Assembly: GCA_000437255.1 (NCBI GenBank)
Contig: FR899104.1
Span: 208,096 to 253,147 of the forward strand
Direction of reading: 5' to 3'
Length of the DNA: 45,052 nucleotides
From: Ruminococcus sp. CAG:403
GTDB taxonomy: Bacteria; Bacillota; Clostridia; Oscillospirales; Ruminococcaceae
The notes beneath the pieces are model-generated. The model did not search any database. It was not told where the DNA came from and was given only the letters and a program-made list of their open reading frames with translations. A program made the translations under genes and the position numbers. Shown here piece by piece: positions 1 through 9,244 of the stretch (its first letter is position 1; the number at the start of each line of letters is the position of its first letter).

Positions 1-1
1 G

Positions 2-1717
2 ACGTGTGCTTGCCTGCATCAGAATTTTGTACTGCTCTATGCCTCCGTTTGGCAGTCGATGCTCTATGTGTTTGTAGCGAGTTTCTTGGCGGTCAGTGCA
101 ATTGGAATTGCCATGTCCATCACGGGAACGGTTTTTACCAATCTTATTTTATCGGGATTGATTCTGTTTTTGCCTCGTATCGCAATTTTGCTGATTTGCA
201 ACGGCATTTCCAATGCACCGATGATGGTTACGACAGATCTTCCGTTTTTGCTGCAAAGTACTTGTAATTTGGTCATCAATTTGATTTTTATGGCATTTAC
301 AAATAGTGGACTGTTAATTGGTTCGCAGTTCTATTGGTCTGTTCTGTATACGGCAGGATTGGCACTGCTCTATTTGATTTTGGGTACGTTTCTTTTTCAA
401 AAGCGAAAGAGTGAGACAGCTGGACAAAGTGCGCCCAATCGTCGGCTGCAAGCCGTTTATCGGATTATCCTGGTAATGGCGTACTGCCTGCCGGTTTGTG
501 TATGGATTGTGGATTCTGAAGTTACATCTATCAGTGGTTTTGAAGTATTTGTTTTATATTTGATTGCTGTTTTGATTTACTTTTTCTATGAACTGCTCAC
601 CACCAAAAAGATCAAGCAAACGCTGCGCACTGCACCGGGCTTGCTGTTGGTTGCAGCATGCAATGGTGTATTGATTTTTGGAATGCATACAGCCTACCAG
701 AAGGAGCTGCAATTTGCACCGAGTGCAGAGGAGATTCAATCGGTTTTCATCCTGGGAGATGGACTGTCCAGTGCAGCAGAAGGAAATTTCATCAACTTCT
801 CTTCTTATGCGGATTATCGAAGCGGAGAAATTCAGCTGAAAGGGGAAGATGCACGGCAGCTGGTTGCTGCTAGTCTGTATGACTGTGTGCAGACCTATCA
901 GAAGAATCCAGATCAATATTGGGAACATTATCATGCTTTTGGAGATATGGAAAAAAGCGGATATCGTTCTTACAATGTAAAAATTCAGACGGCGCACCAT
1001 ACCAAATATCGCAACATCTTTGTTCCTGCTGAGCAGAATGCTATTTTGGAAAATGCCATTTTACAGAATCCGCAGATCGAACAGATTTGGAAAACCATGC
1101 CGGAACCAGTCCCTGGAACACTCAGTGTAGAGAACTTCTCCAGCGATCAGGCAGCAGAACTTTATGATTCTGTTCAGAAGGAACTGCAAACCATTTCGTT
1201 TTCAACTTGGTATGAGCATTGCAATTTTGGAAATCCCTCCACGGAGAATGATCCGTCTTTTGCACTGGAATGTACGGTTCGGCTGGATGGTAAGATTTAT
1301 CAGTTTTATTTCGATGTTGCTTCCAGTCTTTTCCCGGATACGTACCAGAAGTACTGTCAGATGCGTTATGAAGAAGATGCTGACAGTATACAGGAATTGC
1401 AGCGGATTGTATCGCATCTTTCTGACAGCACTTCCGGCAACTTTTATTTGGATTTGTACAACAGCAAGGGAGAAAACTACTATTTGAGTGGTGACTTCGT
1501 AGGGGAAAATGGTGCAGAGAGTCTGAAGGCAGTTTGCAGCCGTATTCAGGATCAGCCCTGTACAGCCGGAGCAGCATATGCCAATCTCTTTGTTTACTTT
1601 GACGATAGCTATACCAATTATAGTTTAATGGTATCCATCAAGGACTTCCAGGAATCAGATTTATCCGATCAATTTTCTCATATGATTCATACGGACACAT
1701 TGGATTCTGTGCAATAA
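2..1717 (+). CDS. 5'-truncated multi-pass membrane protein with a large C-terminal extracellular-type domain (ABC-permease-like)
   Basis: The reading frame is open to the left edge, so the true start lies outside the window; 571 residues are visible. The first ~200 residues hold about six hydrophobic segments with short loops, including a pair near residues 20-80 and one around 165-195. After one more hydrophobic segment (about 215-230) the protein becomes soluble and mixed alpha/beta to its end, with no further membrane segment. This layout, permease-like segments followed by a C-terminal soluble domain, resembles DUF6449-type ABC-2 permease relatives, but that is a guess from architecture. 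No catalytic motif is seen and the substrate is unknown. A 10-bp hairpin follows the stop, and a separate promoter drives the next gene, so this is probably the last gene of its operon. Confidence 0.6.
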   Translation, partial: TCACLHQNFVLLYASVWQSMLYVFVASFLAVSAIGIAMSITGTVFTNLILSGLILFLPRIAILLICNGISNAPMMVTTDLPFLLQSTCNLVINLIFMAFTNSGLLIGSQFYWSVLYTAGLALLYLILGTFLFQKRKSETAGQSAPNRRLQAVYRIILVMAYCLPVCVWIVDSEVTSISGFEVFVLYLIAVLIYFFYELLTTKKIKQTLRTAPGLLLVAACNGVLIFGMHTAYQKELQFAPSAEEIQSVFILGDGLSSAAEGNFINFSSYADYRSGEIQLKGEDARQLVAASLYDCVQTYQKNPDQYWEHYHAFGDMEKSGYRSYNVKIQTAHHTKYRNIFVPAEQNAILENAILQNPQIEQIWKTMPEPVPGTLSVENFSSDQAAELYDSVQKELQTISFSTWYEHCNFGNPSTENDPSFALECTVRLDGKIYQFYFDVASSLFPDTYQKYCQMRYEEDADSIQELQRIVSHLSDSTSGNFYLDLYNSKGENYYLSGDFVGENGAESLKAVCSRIQDQPCTAGAAYANLFVYFDDSYTNYSLMVSIKDFQESDLSDQFSHMIHTDTLDSVQ

Positions 1718-1727
1718 TGAATGAAAA

Positions 1728-1772
1728 ACAGGAAACTGCTGCACGAGTATTGCGTGCAGCAGCCTGTCTTTG
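1728..1772 (+). terminator. Hairpin after the truncated membrane protein gene
   Basis: A perfect 10-bp inverted repeat (1736-1745 with 1753-1762, 7-nt loop) is extended by ACAGG/CCTGT after an AAA bulge. The T-tract behind it is weak (CTTTGT), so this is a plausible but not ideal intrinsic terminator. Confidence 0.55.
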
Positions 1773-1783
1773 TACCAAACTGC

Positions 1784-1813
1784 TTGACAGATCTTGGAGG
1801 ATTATGGTATGAT
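1784..1813 (+). promoter_or_regulatory. Sigma-A-like promoter for the XRE regulator
   Basis: TTGACA at 1784-1789, 18-nt spacer, TATGAT at 1808-1813, preceded by TGG (extended -10). It lies 35 bp before the regulator's start codon. Confidence 0.7.
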
Positions 1814-1848
1814 GAGCAGGAAACCCAGGCACAGGAGTGTGATGTGAG

Positions 1849-2247
1849 ATGGAATTTTCAAAAAAGTTGATATTGCTTCGCAAGCAATATGGATATTTAC
1901 AGGAAGAACTGGCAAGGATGCTGGGAATCTCCAAGCGGACGCTGCAACTATATGAAAGCGGACAGCGTTACCCCAAGAAAGCAGTACTGGATCAGATTTG
2001 CAGCATTTTTTCCATTTCCATGAAGGAATTGCTGGAAACGGAACCAGCTGCTGAAACAGTCCCTACAGCAGCGCCCATTCAATTGGAGCACTTAACGGCA
2101 CGGCAGCTGGTGCAGGCTGCCAGAGCCTTTTATCAGCGGGAAGACCTGACGGAATTAGAACGGGAACAGGTCATGTATGCGGTGCAGCATTTTTTCTGGG
2201 ATGCCAAAAAACGATCCAGCCGATTTTTTGATCAGTTGGATGAATAA
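1849..2247 (+). CDS. XRE-family helix-turn-helix transcriptional regulator
   Basis: The 132-residue protein begins with a Cro/CI-type helix-turn-helix of about 60 residues: KLILLRKQYGYLQEELARML, then the recognition helix and the typical LYESGQRYPKKAVLDQI segment. The remaining ~70 residues are charged and helical, with no recognised ligand or enzyme domain, and may serve for dimerisation. AGGAG at 1833-1837 fixes the start at 1849. The gene is monocistronic, with its own promoter and a strong terminator. Its target is unknown; no operator-like palindrome near its own promoter is distinct enough to name. It lies between a membrane protein gene and pfkA, and nothing ties it to either. Confidence 0.85.
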   Translation: MEFSKKLILLRKQYGYLQEELARMLGISKRTLQLYESGQRYPKKAVLDQICSIFSISMKELLETEPAAETVPTAAPIQLEHLTARQLVQAARAFYQREDLTELEREQVMYAVQHFFWDAKKRSSRFFDQLDE

Positions 2248-2251
2248 AAAG

Positions 2252-2291
2252 AAACTGCCGGGCGGAGATGAATTCCGTTCCGGCAGTTTTT
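2252..2291. terminator. Bidirectional terminator between the XRE gene and pfkA
   Basis: The stem AAACTGCCGG (2252-2261) pairs with CCGGCAGTTT (2280-2289), flanked by A-rich sequence on the left and T5 on the right. It can serve both the plus-strand regulator and the minus-strand phosphofructokinase gene. Confidence 0.85.
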
Positions 2292-2310
2292 GTGTTGTTC
2301 AGATTATGAA

Positions 2311-3390
2311 TTAATCACCAAAGGAAATGTCAAGATCTCTCGCGGCTTGTACCATCTGGTCATCTTTCGGTACAAATTTGGTTTTTCCAGCGACATCCGC
2401 CAGCAGATTTTCCGAAACCTTGTCCTGAATCATGGCAACGGCATATCCAAACTTTTCTTCTGCAATCAGCTGTGCAGCTCGTACCCCAAATTGTGTTGCC
2501 AAGATACGGTCATACGCAGAAGGACTTCCGCCACGAAGCATGTGACCCGGTACACAGACTCTTGTTTCCAGACCGGTTGTTGCTTCAATTTGCTTGGCAA
2601 TGCGTCCGGTTGCCGTTGTAATGCCAGCTTCTGCACGGCGTTTTGCCCGTTCCTTCTTTTTCATGTTGGCTTCTTCCTGATCCATAGCGCCTTCTGCTAC
2701 AGCCAGGATGGAGAATCCTTTTCCTGCTTTGCTGCGCTTTTCGCAAGCCTCGCAGAGTTTTTCAATCTGATACGGGATTTCCGGCAGAACGATCATATCA
2801 GCACCGCCGGCAACACCGGAATACAATGTCAGCCAGCCAGCCTTATTGCCCATGATTTCAACCACTAAAATACGGCCATGGGAATTGGCAGTTGTGTGCA
2901 GCCGGTCAATGACATCCGTTGCAATGTCTACTGCTGTATGGAATCCAAAGGTGATACTGGTTCCCCAGATATCATTGTCGATGGTCTTGGGCAGTCCAAT
3001 GACATTGAGTCCTTCTGTCGCAAGCAAATTGGCTGTCTTGTGAGTACCATTTCCGCCCAGTGTCAGCAAGCAATCCAATTTCTGCTTTTTGTAAGTTTGT
3101 TTCATCGCTTTGACTTTATCAATGTTGTCTTCTTCTACCACCTGCATCATTTTAAAGGGGGTACGCTTTGTACCAAAAATGGTGCCGCCTGTTGTCAAAA
3201 TACCGGAAAAGTCGGATGGAACCATTTCTTTGCAGAGATTGTGAATTAAGCCGTGATAACCGTCCTGAATGCCAACAATTTCTACATCATTTCCAAATTG
3301 ATGGTAGCAGGCTTTGGCAACGCCGCGGATGGTTGCATTTAAACCTGGGCAGTCGCCGCCGCTTGTTAAGATACCGATTCTTCTTTTCAT
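2311..3390 (-). CDS. 6-phosphofructokinase, ATP-type member of the mixed-substrate clostridial/actinobacterial group
   Basis: The protein (359 aa) phosphorylates fructose 6-phosphate to fructose 1,6-bisphosphate in glycolysis. It opens with the phosphate-binding loop GILTSGGDCPGLNA. PKTIDND carries the catalytic Thr/Asp pair, and EIMGNKAGW is the sugar-phosphate motif. At the position that separates donors, the enzyme has Gly (GGNGT) rather than Asp, which in this family predicts ATP. The PKT lysine is shared with PPi-type enzymes, so this is the 'Gly104/Lys124' class. An Asn sits where E. coli PfkA has Mg-binding Asp103. The start at 3390 is preceded by GGAAAGGAAG; a longer frame to 3429 lacks a ribosome site. 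A second, PPi-type enzyme is encoded at 32174-33400. Confidence 0.92.
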   Translation of the reverse strand: MKRRIGILTSGGDCPGLNATIRGVAKACYHQFGNDVEIVGIQDGYHGLIHNLCKEMVPSDFSGILTTGGTIFGTKRTPFKMMQVVEEDNIDKVKAMKQTYKKQKLDCLLTLGGNGTHKTANLLATEGLNVIGLPKTIDNDIWGTSITFGFHTAVDIATDVIDRLHTTANSHGRILVVEIMGNKAGWLTLYSGVAGGADMIVLPEIPYQIEKLCEACEKRSKAGKGFSILAVAEGAMDQEEANMKKKERAKRRAEAGITTATGRIAKQIEATTGLETRVCVPGHMLRGGSPSAYDRILATQFGVRAAQLIAEEKFGYAVAMIQDKVSENLLADVAGKTKFVPKDDQMVQAARDLDISFGD

Positions 3391-3439
3391 GGTGAGAGAC
3401 TTCCTTTCCGTTTCAAACCAAGGTTTCATTTATGCCATT

Positions 3440-3468
3440 AGTATACCACAATTTCCTACAAAAGTAAA
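3440..3468 (-). promoter_or_regulatory. Promoter of the ATP-type phosphofructokinase gene
   Basis: On the minus strand: TTTACT (3463-3468), 17-nt spacer, TATACT (3440-3445) preceded by TGG. It lies about 50 bp upstream of the start at 3390. Confidence 0.65.
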
Positions 3469-3561
3469 GTAAATTTCTGGGGTGGTTTTTCGTTTATTTT
3501 TTACAAAGGCGGCTGGAATGAAGCGGAAACGCCGTAGAAATAACAGATCGAAGGCACTTTT

Positions 3562-4146
3562 TTACTTGCTTTCTTTTACATCATTTGGATCCAGATCGAT
3601 CACGGAATCTCTTGTTTTCTTAGCTGGAAGCAGCAAAATTTGTTCTATTACGTTTAAACTGCCGCTGATGATGAGCAGAATGCCGATTAACTGATAGACG
3701 ATACCGCTCCAGATGTTGAACAGAATGACAGCACCCAGTACAATAATTGCAAGGTCAAATAAGAATGCCAGAATCCAGCGGGTATCCCGTTGCGTAATGC
3801 GAACGGTTTCAACAAATCCGCCAATTCCGCTGAGCAGGACAAATGCGCCAATGAAAAATGGAATCAACAGGTCAAATGTAATCGGAATCAAAATGAAGAT
3901 TGCAGCAAGAACCAGCAGAATGATGCCTGTTCCCAGAATGCGAGGCCGCTTTTCGTATTTGACCGTTGCACTGTAGATAACGATTTCCGTAAATCCGAGC
4001 AGTGCCAGAATGCTGCCGCAGACAATGCAGATTTTGTTCAGCAAATCAGAATTCACAAGCAGCAAAATTCCGATGGCAATGAGCAGGACTGGCCCAATAA
4101 AAGGGAGCAGCCAATTGAAAAAGGATGATTTTTTTGTTTTTTGCAT
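3562..4146 (-). CDS. DUF308/HdeD-like small integral membrane protein
   Basis: The 194-residue protein is almost entirely hydrophobic, with about six membrane helices arranged as three hairpins, the pattern of the DUF308 (HdeD-like) family. The lysine-rich N-terminus precedes the first helix, and the C-terminus is hydrophilic and acidic (DSVIDLDPNDVKESK). Function in Gram-positives is unknown. The start at 4146 has AAAGGGG nine bases upstream. The stop of the upstream transglutaminase gene is only 16 bp away, so it is probably the last gene of the moxR-DUF58-transglutaminase operon. No convincing terminator is visible in the 170 bp between its stop and pfkA. Confidence 0.75.
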   Translation of the reverse strand: MQKTKKSSFFNWLLPFIGPVLLIAIGILLLVNSDLLNKICIVCGSILALLGFTEIVIYSATVKYEKRPRILGTGIILLVLAAIFILIPITFDLLIPFFIGAFVLLSGIGGFVETVRITQRDTRWILAFLFDLAIIVLGAVILFNIWSGIVYQLIGILLIISGSLNVIEQILLLPAKKTRDSVIDLDPNDVKESK

Positions 4147-4162
4147 GAGGAAAAACCCCTTT

Positions 4163-6793
4163 CTATAAAATATGAGTGCGATACTTGAGCTGGAATCGTT
4201 TCCAGCGAGAAGCTTTTGCATATAGTTTTTTGAAAATGGCTTTCAGTGTTCGAACAGCTTGCTTCTGCTGTGCAGCAGTGGGTGGTTCTGCGCTGAATTG
4301 TGCGATTTGTGCCTGTTCCGCAAGGAGCGTGAGTTCTTCTTGGGTGACACCATATGGAGCAAAGACATGGGCAGCTTGTTGAATCCAATCTGCTTCTTTA
4401 GAGGAAGCACGTGGCGCACAGTCAAACAGGCTGCAAATGGCAAGCAATTGCTCATAGGCGGTCAGAACTGCAAGGGCGGGATCCTGTCCGTACAGAATGG
4501 CTTGGCATCGTCTGGTTTGCAGCAGATGGAACAGGTATGGGGACGCAAGCAGCAGCAACAGCAAAAAGGCGGTGCCGATCACAAGAAGGATCATTGTATG
4601 GGAGCGTTGTGTCTGCGGCATTGGATTGTTCGGACTGCTGGAAACAGTAGTGGTTATCGCTGCGGTTTGCGTAGCTTGCATGGTATGGGTACGGGTGGTA
4701 TGCGTGACAGTAGAGCGAGCCGTTCGTGTGGTTGTTGCAATGGTTTCCGTGGTGGTCATCTGCATGTCAGGAATGGAGCCGTTGGAATAACCAGGGGTGA
4801 ATTCATAGGGAATCCATCCGTATCCGGCAACATAAAACTCACACCAGGCATGCGCACGGGCATCTGTCAGCTGCATGGTATAGGTTCCGTTTGCGTTTTG
4901 TGTGGCATTGCGGACATCTTCCGGTGCCAGTACGTAACCCTCACAGTAACGGGTTGGGATGTTCCAGTAGCGTGCCAGAACGGTTCCTGCTGTTGCGAAA
5001 TGCACGCAGTAGCCTTTGTGATTTTCCGTCAGGAAATAGGAGATAAACTCTCGGTTTCGAGGCGTTGTACCGGGGGATAGCGTATAGCTTGCCTGGCTGG
5101 CAATTGCTGCCTGCAAGGCATCCAATACCGCAAGTTGTTCGCTGAGCGTTGCCGTGTCAGAAAGCGGGCGAATGGCAATTTGTGCCTGTAACTGTTGGTA
5201 AACTTCGTCCAACGCATCAGAATCCGGCAATGTAGTATCCAGCTCCTGCACAAATGGGCGGTACACCTTTGACTCTGCCAGTAAGTTTTGAATCAGCGCG
5301 GCTGGTTCGTCTGTTGGAACAGCAGCCGGGTCAAAATAACTGTCACAGAGAATGGGGTTTGTATCCGATGCTATTCCAATGTGATTCAAAAAAGCGTTGG
5401 TTGCTGCATCGTTCTCTTGGAACATGGAACGGGACATGGAAACTGTTGTGCGGTTATATTCTGCCAGCTGGCGATAAGAATTCGGCTGCAATACAGTCAC
5501 TTTATAATCTCGGTTGCTGGAAAGATCGGTTCCGTAGTCGAAGGTAAAATCAGCATCAGAATTTTGAAAGCCATAGGGGAGAAAGCAGGTGTTTTCCCGG
5601 TTTTTGGCATGGATGCTCATGTGGTACGGGGTAACCTGCCGGAAAATAGCGGCATTGAAATCATAAAATGCAGTTTGCGGCAGGCAGCCATACTCCTGCA
5701 TCAGACTATTCAAGGCACTTTGTTCCGTATAAGTCCGATCAGGGGGAACACTCCAGCTGTTTTCTTCGTAAACGGATGCGGTGCTGCCCTTTAAATAAAC
5801 AGGTGCAGTTGGAAGCTCGTCGACCGTGACAACCAAGTCGGTTTTATTGTCATATTTTAAGTTGCCAACTGTATCCAGTTTTTTATACAGCAAGCTGTTT
5901 CCAATGCCCAAGGAAGAACGAATGGAAGAAAAACTTTCCGATAGGTTTCCAAGATCGAAATCGCTGAGGCTTTCATGCAGGCGGTTGCGGGTTTGTGTAA
6001 GACGTTCTGAATGCAACAGACTGTTGTCCTGTACCAGAAAGCCGCACAGTAAAAAGGAAAGTGCTGTGAGTCCCGCTAAAACGGCACCGCATAGTGCAGA
6101 AATTTTTGCGCGAAGGACATGCTGCGCAGAGAACACGTTTTTTTTGCGGATAAATCCCATGGCATACTGCCCTTGGTCGTGCCGATAGTCTGCAATTTGG
6201 ATGCCCAGAACGAAGAACCAATAAATGACAGCCATGGAAATGGGAATCGGATGTGCTTCAATGCCATTGTACAGCCCCAGTTCCAGAAGGGGAAAGGTGG
6301 CAAAGAATGCCAGAAAAATATTTGGCTGCCGCAGCGTGATTTGACTGATTAGAACGGAGAATGCCAGGATGCAACAGCAGAGGAACAAGGTCATGGAAGA
6401 CGCTTGCGGTATGGAGGATTCCATTTCGAAATAGTCCAAATTGGTATGGTGAATCACACGGTAAAACTGGTTGTAAAAGAACTTTGCCCCTGTTGAAAAA
6501 ATCGCCCATTTGCGCCAGATCATCAAACCGTCTGCGAGCAGAAAGATTGGACTGAGCATATGAAATCGTCCAGGCAGCAACATTAAAGCGCTGGTTAGCG
6601 TAAAGCAGCAGATGGAAAACAAAGCAATCGCTTCCCACCAGCAAACAGGGGAGAACATGCTCAAAACAGAATAGATTGTTCCAAAGAAACCGAGCACATT
6701 GCAAAGCAGCAACAAAAGCTTTCGATGAGAATGGCTGTTTCGGCGCAGCTGAATGGAAATGGCATCTGAAAACTGAAATCCGGAATCGGTCAT
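4163..6793 (-). CDS. Membrane-anchored transglutaminase-like protein (TgpA/DUF3488 architecture)
   Basis: The 876-residue protein has about seven N-terminal membrane helices (residues ~25-260), a long external region, one more membrane helix near 735-757 and a cytoplasmic tail of about 115 residues. The transglutaminase-core triad is visible: Cys596 in GYCVHFATAG, His648 in DARAHAWCEF and an acidic residue, Glu664, in WIPYEFTPGY, where classical enzymes have Asp but DUF3488 relatives often have Glu. A Thr-rich stretch (~680-725) links the core to the last helix. The start overlaps the DUF58 stop by four bases (ATGA), indicating translational coupling. With MoxR and DUF58 this is the familiar three-gene cell-envelope cluster. 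The natural substrate is not known; a peptidase or cross-linking role outside the membrane is inferred. Confidence 0.88.
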   Translation of the reverse strand: MTDSGFQFSDAISIQLRRNSHSHRKLLLLLCNVLGFFGTIYSVLSMFSPVCWWEAIALFSICCFTLTSALMLLPGRFHMLSPIFLLADGLMIWRKWAIFSTGAKFFYNQFYRVIHHTNLDYFEMESSIPQASSMTLFLCCCILAFSVLISQITLRQPNIFLAFFATFPLLELGLYNGIEAHPIPISMAVIYWFFVLGIQIADYRHDQGQYAMGFIRKKNVFSAQHVLRAKISALCGAVLAGLTALSFLLCGFLVQDNSLLHSERLTQTRNRLHESLSDFDLGNLSESFSSIRSSLGIGNSLLYKKLDTVGNLKYDNKTDLVVTVDELPTAPVYLKGSTASVYEENSWSVPPDRTYTEQSALNSLMQEYGCLPQTAFYDFNAAIFRQVTPYHMSIHAKNRENTCFLPYGFQNSDADFTFDYGTDLSSNRDYKVTVLQPNSYRQLAEYNRTTVSMSRSMFQENDAATNAFLNHIGIASDTNPILCDSYFDPAAVPTDEPAALIQNLLAESKVYRPFVQELDTTLPDSDALDEVYQQLQAQIAIRPLSDTATLSEQLAVLDALQAAIASQASYTLSPGTTPRNREFISYFLTENHKGYCVHFATAGTVLARYWNIPTRYCEGYVLAPEDVRNATQNANGTYTMQLTDARAHAWCEFYVAGYGWIPYEFTPGYSNGSIPDMQMTTTETIATTTRTARSTVTHTTRTHTMQATQTAAITTTVSSSPNNPMPQTQRSHTMILLVIGTAFLLLLLLASPYLFHLLQTRRCQAILYGQDPALAVLTAYEQLLAICSLFDCAPRASSKEADWIQQAAHVFAPYGVTQEELTLLAEQAQIAQFSAEPPTAAQQKQAVRTLKAIFKKLYAKASRWKRFQLKYRTHIL

Positions 6794-7959
6794 ACAGCAG
6801 GCTCCTTTCCTGCCTCTAGAGCAGCTGTCACAGCAGCATCAATGGCATTTGGATCGATGAGAAAGCATCCGCTTGGAATCGGCTGCGGACAATCTGTCAC
6901 AAAGCAATAATGCACCTCTTGCAGATATTGCGTATCTTGTGCAGGTAGGTCAGGTGTCAACAACCAAGTAGCACCGCCGCCCGGCTGAATTTGCTGCATG
7001 CAGCATTCCAGCAGATGCTCCGGACGGGCAGCGGAAAGGCTATTGAATACTTGATGCAAACAGTTCCAAAGCTGTTCTGTGTCGGAGATGGTACAGCGTA
7101 CCGCTGCATGTTCCTGTGTGTGGTAAAAGAGTATGGTGTGCGAAACAGATGCCTGAAGCAGCCGATTGGAAAGGGTGCAAACGGTTTCCAGTAAAGCATC
7201 CAGCTGCTGAATGGAGGTACCGTTTGGAAGCACCAGTACAATTTGAAGGGTTTCCTGTAAAAGCGTGCCGTATTCTTTGACAAGCAGTTCGTCCTGCCGG
7301 CTGCTGAGCTTCCAGTGAATGCGGTTCATGCGGTCTCCCGGCTGGTAGGAACGAATACCGTATAATTCTGAAGTGTCTTGTCCGATTGTCTGAGAAGTTG
7401 CAGTGTTGGATTCGGGGGTAAGCTGTGTTTGCAGATTGGAAAGTGCTGCGAAGCAGGGACTGCCCATTGGATAAGCAGGGGTAGTAAAAACAGCAGATCG
7501 CCGAATCTTTCTGGACCAGAGGCGCATATAATCCCAAATTTGCAGCTCTGCCAATTGAATTTGTGTCATGCCGCAATGTTCTGGAATCACCTGTACAGCG
7601 ATTTGTACGGTATTTCGTGCTGGAATGGGGAAACAAAGCCGCATTTGTTCCGATTGTCCGGAGAGCAAATTGGTGCAGACCAAGGTAGCTGTTGCAGAGC
7701 CGATTGGTAAAATGCCTTTTTGTTCCACCGATAAAATGACGGTGTGTGCTTGTCCACGGTACATGCGTCCGCTGCCATTTAGCAAGGTAATATGCAGTCG
7801 GCAGCGCAAATACCAACTGATCAGATACAGGAAAATCGGTACAATTTGCAGCAGACACAGCAGCATCAGGGAGAAACTTCCCTTATACAGAATGGCAAAC
7901 AAGACGCTGATGAGGAGGAGTATGCCGTAGCATAGTTTCATATACCACATCGCCGTCAC
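6790..7959 (-). CDS. DUF58 domain-containing membrane protein
   Basis: Two hydrophobic segments at residues ~8-50 anchor the 389-residue protein. A beta-rich region follows, and then the DUF58 signature YGIRSYQPGDRMNRIHWKLS with KEY downstream. The remainder resembles the von Willebrand factor A-like fold usual for this family. DUF58 proteins are thought to be clients of MoxR ATPases; the molecular role is not established. Its start overlaps the moxR stop and its stop overlaps the transglutaminase start, both as four-base ATGA overlaps, so the three products are probably made in fixed proportion. Confidence 0.85.
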   Translation of the reverse strand: MTAMWYMKLCYGILLLISVLFAILYKGSFSLMLLCLLQIVPIFLYLISWYLRCRLHITLLNGSGRMYRGQAHTVILSVEQKGILPIGSATATLVCTNLLSGQSEQMRLCFPIPARNTVQIAVQVIPEHCGMTQIQLAELQIWDYMRLWSRKIRRSAVFTTPAYPMGSPCFAALSNLQTQLTPESNTATSQTIGQDTSELYGIRSYQPGDRMNRIHWKLSSRQDELLVKEYGTLLQETLQIVLVLPNGTSIQQLDALLETVCTLSNRLLQASVSHTILFYHTQEHAAVRCTISDTEQLWNCLHQVFNSLSAARPEHLLECCMQQIQPGGGATWLLTPDLPAQDTQYLQEVHYCFVTDCPQPIPSGCFLIDPNAIDAAVTAALEAGKEPAV

Positions 7960-8912
7960 CGTTTTGCAGCAGGGCGTGGCATGGGAACACGCTGTAGGAT
8001 TTCATCCAGAATCCGCTCCATGTCGCTCGTCTTTGCAGTTCCGCTGCGCAGCAGGATGCGGTGCACGAAAACATCCTTGCAGAGAGAACGAACATCATCC
8101 GGAATGACATAGTTGCGTCCCCGCATGAATGCCATTGCTTTGGAAGCATCCGCCAAGGCAAGCGTTCCTCTGGGGCTGACACCAAGCGCAATGGCAGGAT
8201 GCGTACGGGTTTCAGCGACCAATGTGGCAATATACTGGTAGATTTGATCGCTTACATACACATTTTGAACAGCGGTACGCAAATGCAGCAGACGTTCCGC
8301 ATCCAGAATAGGATGAATTTGATCCAGTGGATTGCCGGCTTGCTTGGAACGCAAAATCTGAATTTCTTCCTGTAGCGTAGGATAGCCCATTTTTAACTGG
8401 AACATGAAGCGATCCATCTGCGATTCCGGCAGCATCTGTGTGCCGACGGATCCGATTGGATTTTGTGTGGCAAGCACAACGAATGGCTGCGGCAGGCGGT
8501 AAGTGTGCCCATCGACAGTGACAGCATTTTCTTCCATTGCTTCCAAAAGAGCAGATTGTGTTTTGCTGGAAGTGCGGTTGATTTCATCTGCCAGAAACAG
8601 TTGACAGAACAGAGAACCCGGTTGAAAAGCAAAGGAATCCGTTCGCTTTTGATACATGGAAAAACCGGTTAAGTCGGACGGCAGTACATCTGGCGTGAAC
8701 TGAGTACGTTTGTAGGAAAGGGAAAGCGCTTTGGAAAACGCAAGCGCAAGTGTTGTCTTTCCGACACCTGGCATATCTTCGATTAAAACATGTCCGCTTG
8801 CAAGAATGGCAAGAAAGACCTTTGCGATAATAATATCCTTGCCTACAATTGCCTTGCGCACTTCTTGAATGACTTGATTGATTTCGTGAATAGCTTGTGT
8901 GTTGTCCTGCAT
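7956..8912 (-). CDS. MoxR-family AAA+ ATPase
   Basis: The 318-residue chaperone-like ATPase has Walker A (GVGKTT, in LIEDMPGVGKTTLALAF), Walker B (LFLADEINR), sensor 1 (VLATQNPIG) and the arginine-finger region (LPESQMDRFMF), all typical of MoxR. The C-terminal lid includes VSPRGTLALADASKAMA. It probably remodels or inserts a metal or cofactor in a client protein, most likely the DUF58 product encoded next to it. The start at 8912 has CAGGAG seven bases upstream; an open frame up to 9038 passes through the promoter and is rejected. It is the first gene of the operon. Confidence 0.92.
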   Translation of the reverse strand: MQDNTQAIHEINQVIQEVRKAIVGKDIIIAKVFLAILASGHVLIEDMPGVGKTTLALAFSKALSLSYKRTQFTPDVLPSDLTGFSMYQKRTDSFAFQPGSLFCQLFLADEINRTSSKTQSALLEAMEENAVTVDGHTYRLPQPFVVLATQNPIGSVGTQMLPESQMDRFMFQLKMGYPTLQEEIQILRSKQAGNPLDQIHPILDAERLLHLRTAVQNVYVSDQIYQYIATLVAETRTHPAIALGVSPRGTLALADASKAMAFMRGRNYVIPDDVRSLCKDVFVHRILLRSGTAKTSDMERILDEILQRVPMPRPAAKR

Positions 8913-8970
8913 AGTTTTGCTCCTGAATGACGATTGAATTTGGATCGGTTCTGCTCGAAATGGTAATCTT

Positions 8971-8999
8971 ATTGTAACATTTTTTTCCATTCTTTTCAA
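8971..8999 (-). promoter_or_regulatory. Promoter of the moxR operon
   Basis: On the minus strand: TTGAAA (8994-8999), 17-nt spacer, TACAAT (8971-8976) with TGT just before the -10. It lies about 60 bp upstream of moxR. Confidence 0.75.
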
Positions 9000-9158
9000 G
9001 TGCTGGAACGAAATTTCAAGGAAGTTTTGCCGAGACAAAAAGTACAGTTATTTTTAACGGCTTTTGAACAGCTGGAAACAATTTCGTATAAAACCACCTG
9101 GAAACCAGGATTTCTTTTGTGAAAATGGAGGCAAGATGCGGAAATGTAACGAAGCATA

Positions 9159-9186
9159 TTGACAAAACGCAAAAAAATGGTATACT
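9159..9186 (+). promoter_or_regulatory. Promoter of the pyrophosphatase gene
   Basis: TTGACA (9159-9164), 16-nt spacer, TATACT (9181-9186) preceded by TGG. It lies about 60 bp before the start codon. Confidence 0.75.
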
Positions 9187-9244
9187 AAAAAGGTATTGAA
9201 TTCCGATTTTGAATGGTGAAAGTAATAAAGGAGTAATGTGCATC

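Noticed and set aside
3391..3561. Terminator for the DUF308 gene
   Set aside because: Only short, imperfect inverted repeats without a T-tract were found.
8913..9038. Upstream extension of moxR
   Set aside because: It crosses a good promoter, and a strong ribosome site fixes the start at 8912.
9236..9244. Start of ppa at the ATG at 9236
   Set aside because: It would leave only two bases between GGAG and the start codon; the ATG at 9245 matches the family N-terminus better.
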